Positions 60,353 to 64,000 of a stretch of 64,000 nucleotides of DNA are shown in pieces. Source of the DNA: Pseudisothecium myosuroides (taxonomy: Eukaryota; Streptophyta; Bryopsida; Hypnales; Lembophyllaceae); contig OX637288.1 in NCBI GenBank assembly GCA_951799445.1, positions 31,413,288 through 31,477,287 on the forward strand, in the 5' to 3' direction. The translations under genes and the position numbers were made by a program. The notes beneath the pieces are model-generated. The model did no database searches. It worked only from the letters and a program-made list of their open reading frames with translations, and was not told the origin of the DNA. Position 1 is the stretch's first letter, and every line of letters starts with the position of its first letter.

Positions 60353-60980
60353 GCTATTGGCAGGAAAAACATACTTGATTTGGTAGCATAGTCTCATGGT
60401 AAAATTTATTGAAATCCTAAATTAAGATATGAATTCATTTTCAATAAATGATATAAAACTATCATAAATTGTACATTTAAGCATTGCAAGTTGCCAAAGG
60501 ACACTTCTACATCTCATAAGGTGGAAGCACCCATTCCCGTCCATGTACCCACTAAGGTAGAGCCACCCATTCTCAATCTGTGATTCATTCCCGACCTATA
60601 GGTGCACATATTTCTGACCAAGCTTAGATTTTTTTTTTTTTCCTTTTCAAGGTTGGAACTAATAAATACATGACAATATGACACATGTCCCAAGTTGTGG
60701 AAAAAAAATTAGAAAATAATGATTAGGAAAAAAGTTCTTGAATGATTGGAATTGGAAGCTAGAGTCTAGACATCGACCATGGGTCCGGAGCACTTTTTGC
60801 CTCCCAAAATTCATAGTAATTTCAATTTAAGCGATAAATTACCAATTTTTTTGCAATTCCTATCATTTCTATTGATCTACTTCTAAAAAATATTTGTTTT
60901 GCCTTCACTATGCCAGATCATGTCGGAATTCCTTATTTGGTCGGTTATGGGTGACTCTACTAATTCATTGTAGAGTTTCC
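60353..60980. other. Intergenic, nothing recognised
   Basis: AT-rich sequence with GGTGGAAGCACCCATTC and GGTAGAGCCACCCATTC as a short imperfect direct repeat at 60520-60580. Confidence 0.45.
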
Positions 60981-61206
60981 TTAACCCCTAAATGCCCAAG
61001 GCACCCAAATCTGGTGTATGCAAAACTTTGAAGTTAAATAAAACCTAAGTAAGTTGCTATTTTTAGTAGTTTATATTTTTAGAAAGTTCTTCTTGAAGTC
61101 TAATTTTAGCACCAAAAATACGATCTTGAAAATAAATGGTAGTGATTTTTCTATTCAAGTTTTTGTACAAGGATACCCATTACAATCTTGACTTCCCGTA
61201 GCATTA

Positions 61207-61504
61207 GATGGGTTTTGGGGGGTCGGGAGGGCCGTTTTAGGCCCGTTCCCGACGCCGGTCCCCTCCCGCAGTTTCAAGGAACGGCTGTTCCCAACAAAAA
61301 AATTTCAAAAAAAAAAAAAAAAAAAAAATTTTTTAGTCTTGAAATGAAAAAAAAACAGAAAAAAAATTTCATTTTTTTTTTTTGAATTTTTTTTTTTTCT
61401 GACGTGGCAGTCGCTCGGCCACGTCAGCGAGCTGCCGCGGCCCTGAATTCGGCAGTTCCCATAGGCTGGGAACACATAGCCCTCCACAGGGCTGAAATCT
61501 CATC
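61207..61504. repeat. GC-rich TA-flanked MITE nested in E9
   Basis: TA at 61205-61206 and 61505-61506; ends GATGGGTTTT and (reversed) GATGAGATTT, then GGAGGGC on both sides. It contains long A and T runs (61309-61400) and a hairpin GACGTGGCAG ... GGCCACGTCAG. Related in layout to 13373-13706. Confidence 0.68.
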
Positions 61505-61506
61505 TA

Positions 61507-61946
61507 AGGTAAACCAGCCCATGACGGTCAGAATTAGGAGTTTGACCTCATATGGTTGCTGAAATTTTTTAGTTTTTTTCTACAATAGTACAAGTGTGAG
61601 AAATAGTGAGAGCAATTGAAATTACGTTTTTTTGACAAAGTATGAATTTGCTATGGATTTTTGAAGTGATCAGCCCATAGGGGTCTGTAGGCTACCTCAT
61701 GACCAACAAAATCTGAATCCAATATGGTCATCTTCCTACCCAATGCAGTCACAACATTTTCAAACATGAAAAACCTAAAAAATCAATTTTTACAAAGAAT
61801 TTTACACTGAAAAGTTGGAAGTACCTATTGAGGTCACTAATTACTCCATAACTATCATGTAAGGCATTGATTGTGGTCTGAAAAACCACAATGAGATCAT
61901 TAGGTGTCCATCATGGGCCATTTGACTGTCATGGGCTGGTTTACCT
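61507..61946. repeat. TA-flanked MITE, family M5, copy 2, nested in E9
   Basis: Ends AGGTAAACCAGCCCATGACG and (reversed) AGGTAAACCAGCCCATGACA are nearly perfect. The TA at 61505-61506 is shared with the neighbouring MITE; TA follows at 61947-61948. Confidence 0.8.
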
Positions 61947-62375
61947 TAATGTGTTGGAAGCTTTTGGAAATGAGCCTCAAATATACTAGATCTTGGAGAA
62001 AAAATCACATTCAAAATTCATTTAAAAAAATTGTGGAATAGATTTTAAGAAGCCATAAATTGATTGGAGTTATACAAGTTAGGCCCTTTAACCTCATATT
62101 TTTTTGGTCACCAACTTTTTAGATTTGAATTGTGTAAAGAAGATTGAAAGATTTTTACAGTTTTAGCACCCTCATGGTCAAACATTATAATCTTGCACTC
62201 CATAAGTGATATTGTTGTATTTTCTTTTCCTATGAGATCTCTAACATGTCTAGTTTGAATTTGTATGGTTACAATTCAAAAAAAATTGATAGAACTTATC
62301 AAAATGTTGGCATTTTGTTCAATTTTGAGCAAATTTCATGAAGCCCAAAACAGGCCTTGGGCATTTAGGGGTTAA

Positions 62376-62876
62376 AGTCTCCCCCAAAATACCTTGAAAC
62401 CGTGCCTATGCCTAATTGTACTTGGTGGGTACTGATTTTTTTAGATTTCCTTGTCAAAAACTAGGTAGCTATACTAGACTGCGATTTCAAATGCCCTAAG
62501 GAGTTCTACTTTAAAAATTCACTGAAAAAAATGTCTTACCTATAAAATTGATTTTCTTTTTTTGAAAATTCTTGATTTTCAATTACCAATACTGCGAAAG
62601 TATTTTTCCTGGCAAAAGGTGCCTCCAACTATGCTGAATTGCTTAAACGCACGGAAATGGGTGCTTCCAGCCACAAAGAACTACTCATAAGCGTGATGAA
62701 TTTGCGTTGGAGCTATATTGGACAAGTCAGAAGGTAAAGTTATGAGCAGGTTGCACAACATGCAGCACAAATGGAAGAGCTAAAATATGTTCCCAAATCC
62801 TTCAAAACAGTTGCAATGCCATCAGAATACCGAAAAGGTTTAAGTGAGCCATGGCTGGGGATGGACCCCTGCTAAG
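62376..62876. other. Intergenic between E9 and E10
   Basis: Short sequence with GGCAAAAGGTGCCTCCAAC; no gene or repeat recognised. Confidence 0.45.
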
Positions 62877-62880
62877 TTAA

Positions 62881-63803
62881 CCCCTAAAGGCCCAAGGCAT
62901 TTTCTGGCTCCGAAACCACTGAAAACTGCCATTTCTGTTGCAATCACTTCCTAAACCAAAAAAAGAACTTTTTTTTAGAATCTAACCGTAGGATCTTGTA
63001 CTTCACTTGTCTCATATCATGTGGTAAAAATTTCATGAAGTTTGACCGTACGGATTGGAAGATATTAGCGTTTGAAGTTGGAAAAAGAAGTTTTTTTGAA
63101 CTTTGGGTTGCAATATCAAATGACTTTGATGGCCATTTGTGGATTTTTTTTGCACTACACACCATAAAGTTAAAATTTTTTATGTTGAACATTTAAGTTG
63201 AGAGTTGGGGAAATTTTTTTCAGAATGTCAAAACTTGATTTTCACATATAAAAAAATTGTTAAGTAGAAGTAGGTTCAAAATTGAACAAAACACTAAATC
63301 TTCAATAGCTCTTAGATGGAATTAAAAAACCATAATCCCAACGGTGGGATTGTTCTTGCAAACAAACTTAACCTTTTCAAAAAAAGAAAATTTGAAAAAA
63401 TTTGAAAATTGCATTCAAAAATGAATTTTATAAGTTGTTTTTTGAAGAAGACGCTTAGATTGCCCGAAAAACAAGATTGTCCATAACTTTCTCATTCTGA
63501 GTCCAAATAGAATGAATCAAAGCTTCAAATATAGACAAAAACATGATCTTTGAGAAAAAAAAAAAAAAAAAAAAAATCAATTTTTTGAAGTTTTTTTTTT
63601 CTGCCCGGCGAACTGCTTTTTTGACTTCGGGCGGCATAACTTTTTTTCCCGGGCACCAATTGAAAAAAAAATTATATTTTCGGAAAGTTAATGTGATTTC
63701 CTATCTTCAAAAAAAGTTTCAAAAAATAATGTCGAAATTTCAGGTCGCACGAGCCTGCCCAAAATCCCAAGTGTCGCCCGAGGGGACTTTGGGCCTTTAG
63801 GGG
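62881..63803 (+). mobile_element. TTAA-flanked element, copy E10
   Basis: TTAA at 62877-62880 and 63804-63807; ends CCCCTAAAGGCCCAAGGC and (reversed) CCCCTAAAGGCCCAAAGT. It is a close inverse of E3 (16807-17701), including GATGGCCATTTGTGGATTTT and its mirror in E3. 923 bp, no ORF. Confidence 0.86.
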
Positions 63804-63807
63804 TTAA

Positions 63808-64000
63808 CCTCCAAACCCCTAGACGAGGTTTAGTGATGTGATTGTGAGACTCTTGGGTGTTGGAAATTCCTGTAGATTGTGGTTGCGGGTATGCTGCTGT
63901 GCGCGGTATTGATGTGAGTTTCGGGATCACGATGAACATGCGAGCATTCATGGTTACGATTGCGCTTCCGCGGGGGTCGTCTTGGAGTCCCGGGATTGCA
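63808..64000. other. GC-richer right edge, unassigned
   Basis: Base composition rises compared with the repeat desert, which may mark the approach to a gene beyond the window. No exon can be called. Confidence 0.35.

Larger units (their letters stand above)
60985..62371. mobile_element. TTAA-flanked element, copy E9, with two nested MITEs
   Basis: TTAA at 60981-60984 and 62372-62375; ends CCCCTAAATGCCCAAGGC and (reversed) CCCCTAAATGCCCAAGGC, an 18-bp perfect inverted repeat. Removing the MITEs at 61207-61504 and 61507-61946 leaves about 0.65 kb. Its interior differs from E7/E8, so it is a second subfamily with the same ends. Confidence 0.83.

Overview
This is nuclear DNA of a land plant. The evidence is spliced genes with GT..AG introns, a chloroplast thylakoid-lumen protein, plant F-box proteins, a Ty1/copia element and a short TTTAGGG-type telomere-like tract inside an intron. 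The species cannot be read from the sequence. A genome with many non-coding DNA transposons and a lineage-specific F-box family would suit a bryophyte, lycophyte, fern or gymnosperm, but this is only an inference. There are no rRNA, tRNA or CRISPR features.

Layout. 0-11 kb is a gene cluster: a pentapeptide-repeat thylakoid lumen protein (TL20.3-like, minus strand, last exon beyond the left edge), UTP23 (plus strand, six exons, small-subunit rRNA processing) and a MYND zinc-finger gene (minus strand) whose second exon seems to change frame. 11-18.3 kb is packed with non-autonomous transposons and two retroposons. An intronless CHMP1/VPS46 (ESCRT-III) gene lies at 18.6-19.3 kb. 19.3-32 kb is AT-rich repeat desert. 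An intact F-box gene lies at 32.3-33.7 kb. From 34.8 kb on the window is dominated by diverged duplications: 34.8-37.2 kb matches 50.9-53.3 kb, and 39.7-41.5 kb matches 58.3-60.4 kb. The latter pair carries two dead F-box copies. Between them are a young copia element (42.9-47.9 kb) and a multi-exon gene or pseudogene of unknown function (55.3-58.2 kb).

The main discovery is a family of about 0.45-1.4 kb elements, at least eight clear and several decayed copies, together over 8 kb of the window. Each clear copy is bounded by TTAA and has inverted ends reading CCCCTAAAGGACC. They have no convincing coding capacity. One copy (23104-24035) sits inside a CACTA-like palindromic element, and the symmetry of the host arms shows that TTAA was duplicated on insertion. 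Another (42438-48397) was itself split by the copia element, with a nearly identical unsplit sister at 54252-55173. TTAA duplication with CCC ends is the signature of piggyBac-type transposition, which is not well documented in land plants.

Other mobile DNA with visible target duplications includes a 928-bp foldback with 9-bp repeats (Mutator-like), a 989-bp element with 8-bp repeats, a PIF/Harbinger-type MITE, several TA-flanked MITEs, a 1.4-kb palindrome built of about 177-bp tandem units, and three poly(A)-tailed retroposons. The genes are housekeeping genes with no shared pathway; the interest lies in the layered transposon history.
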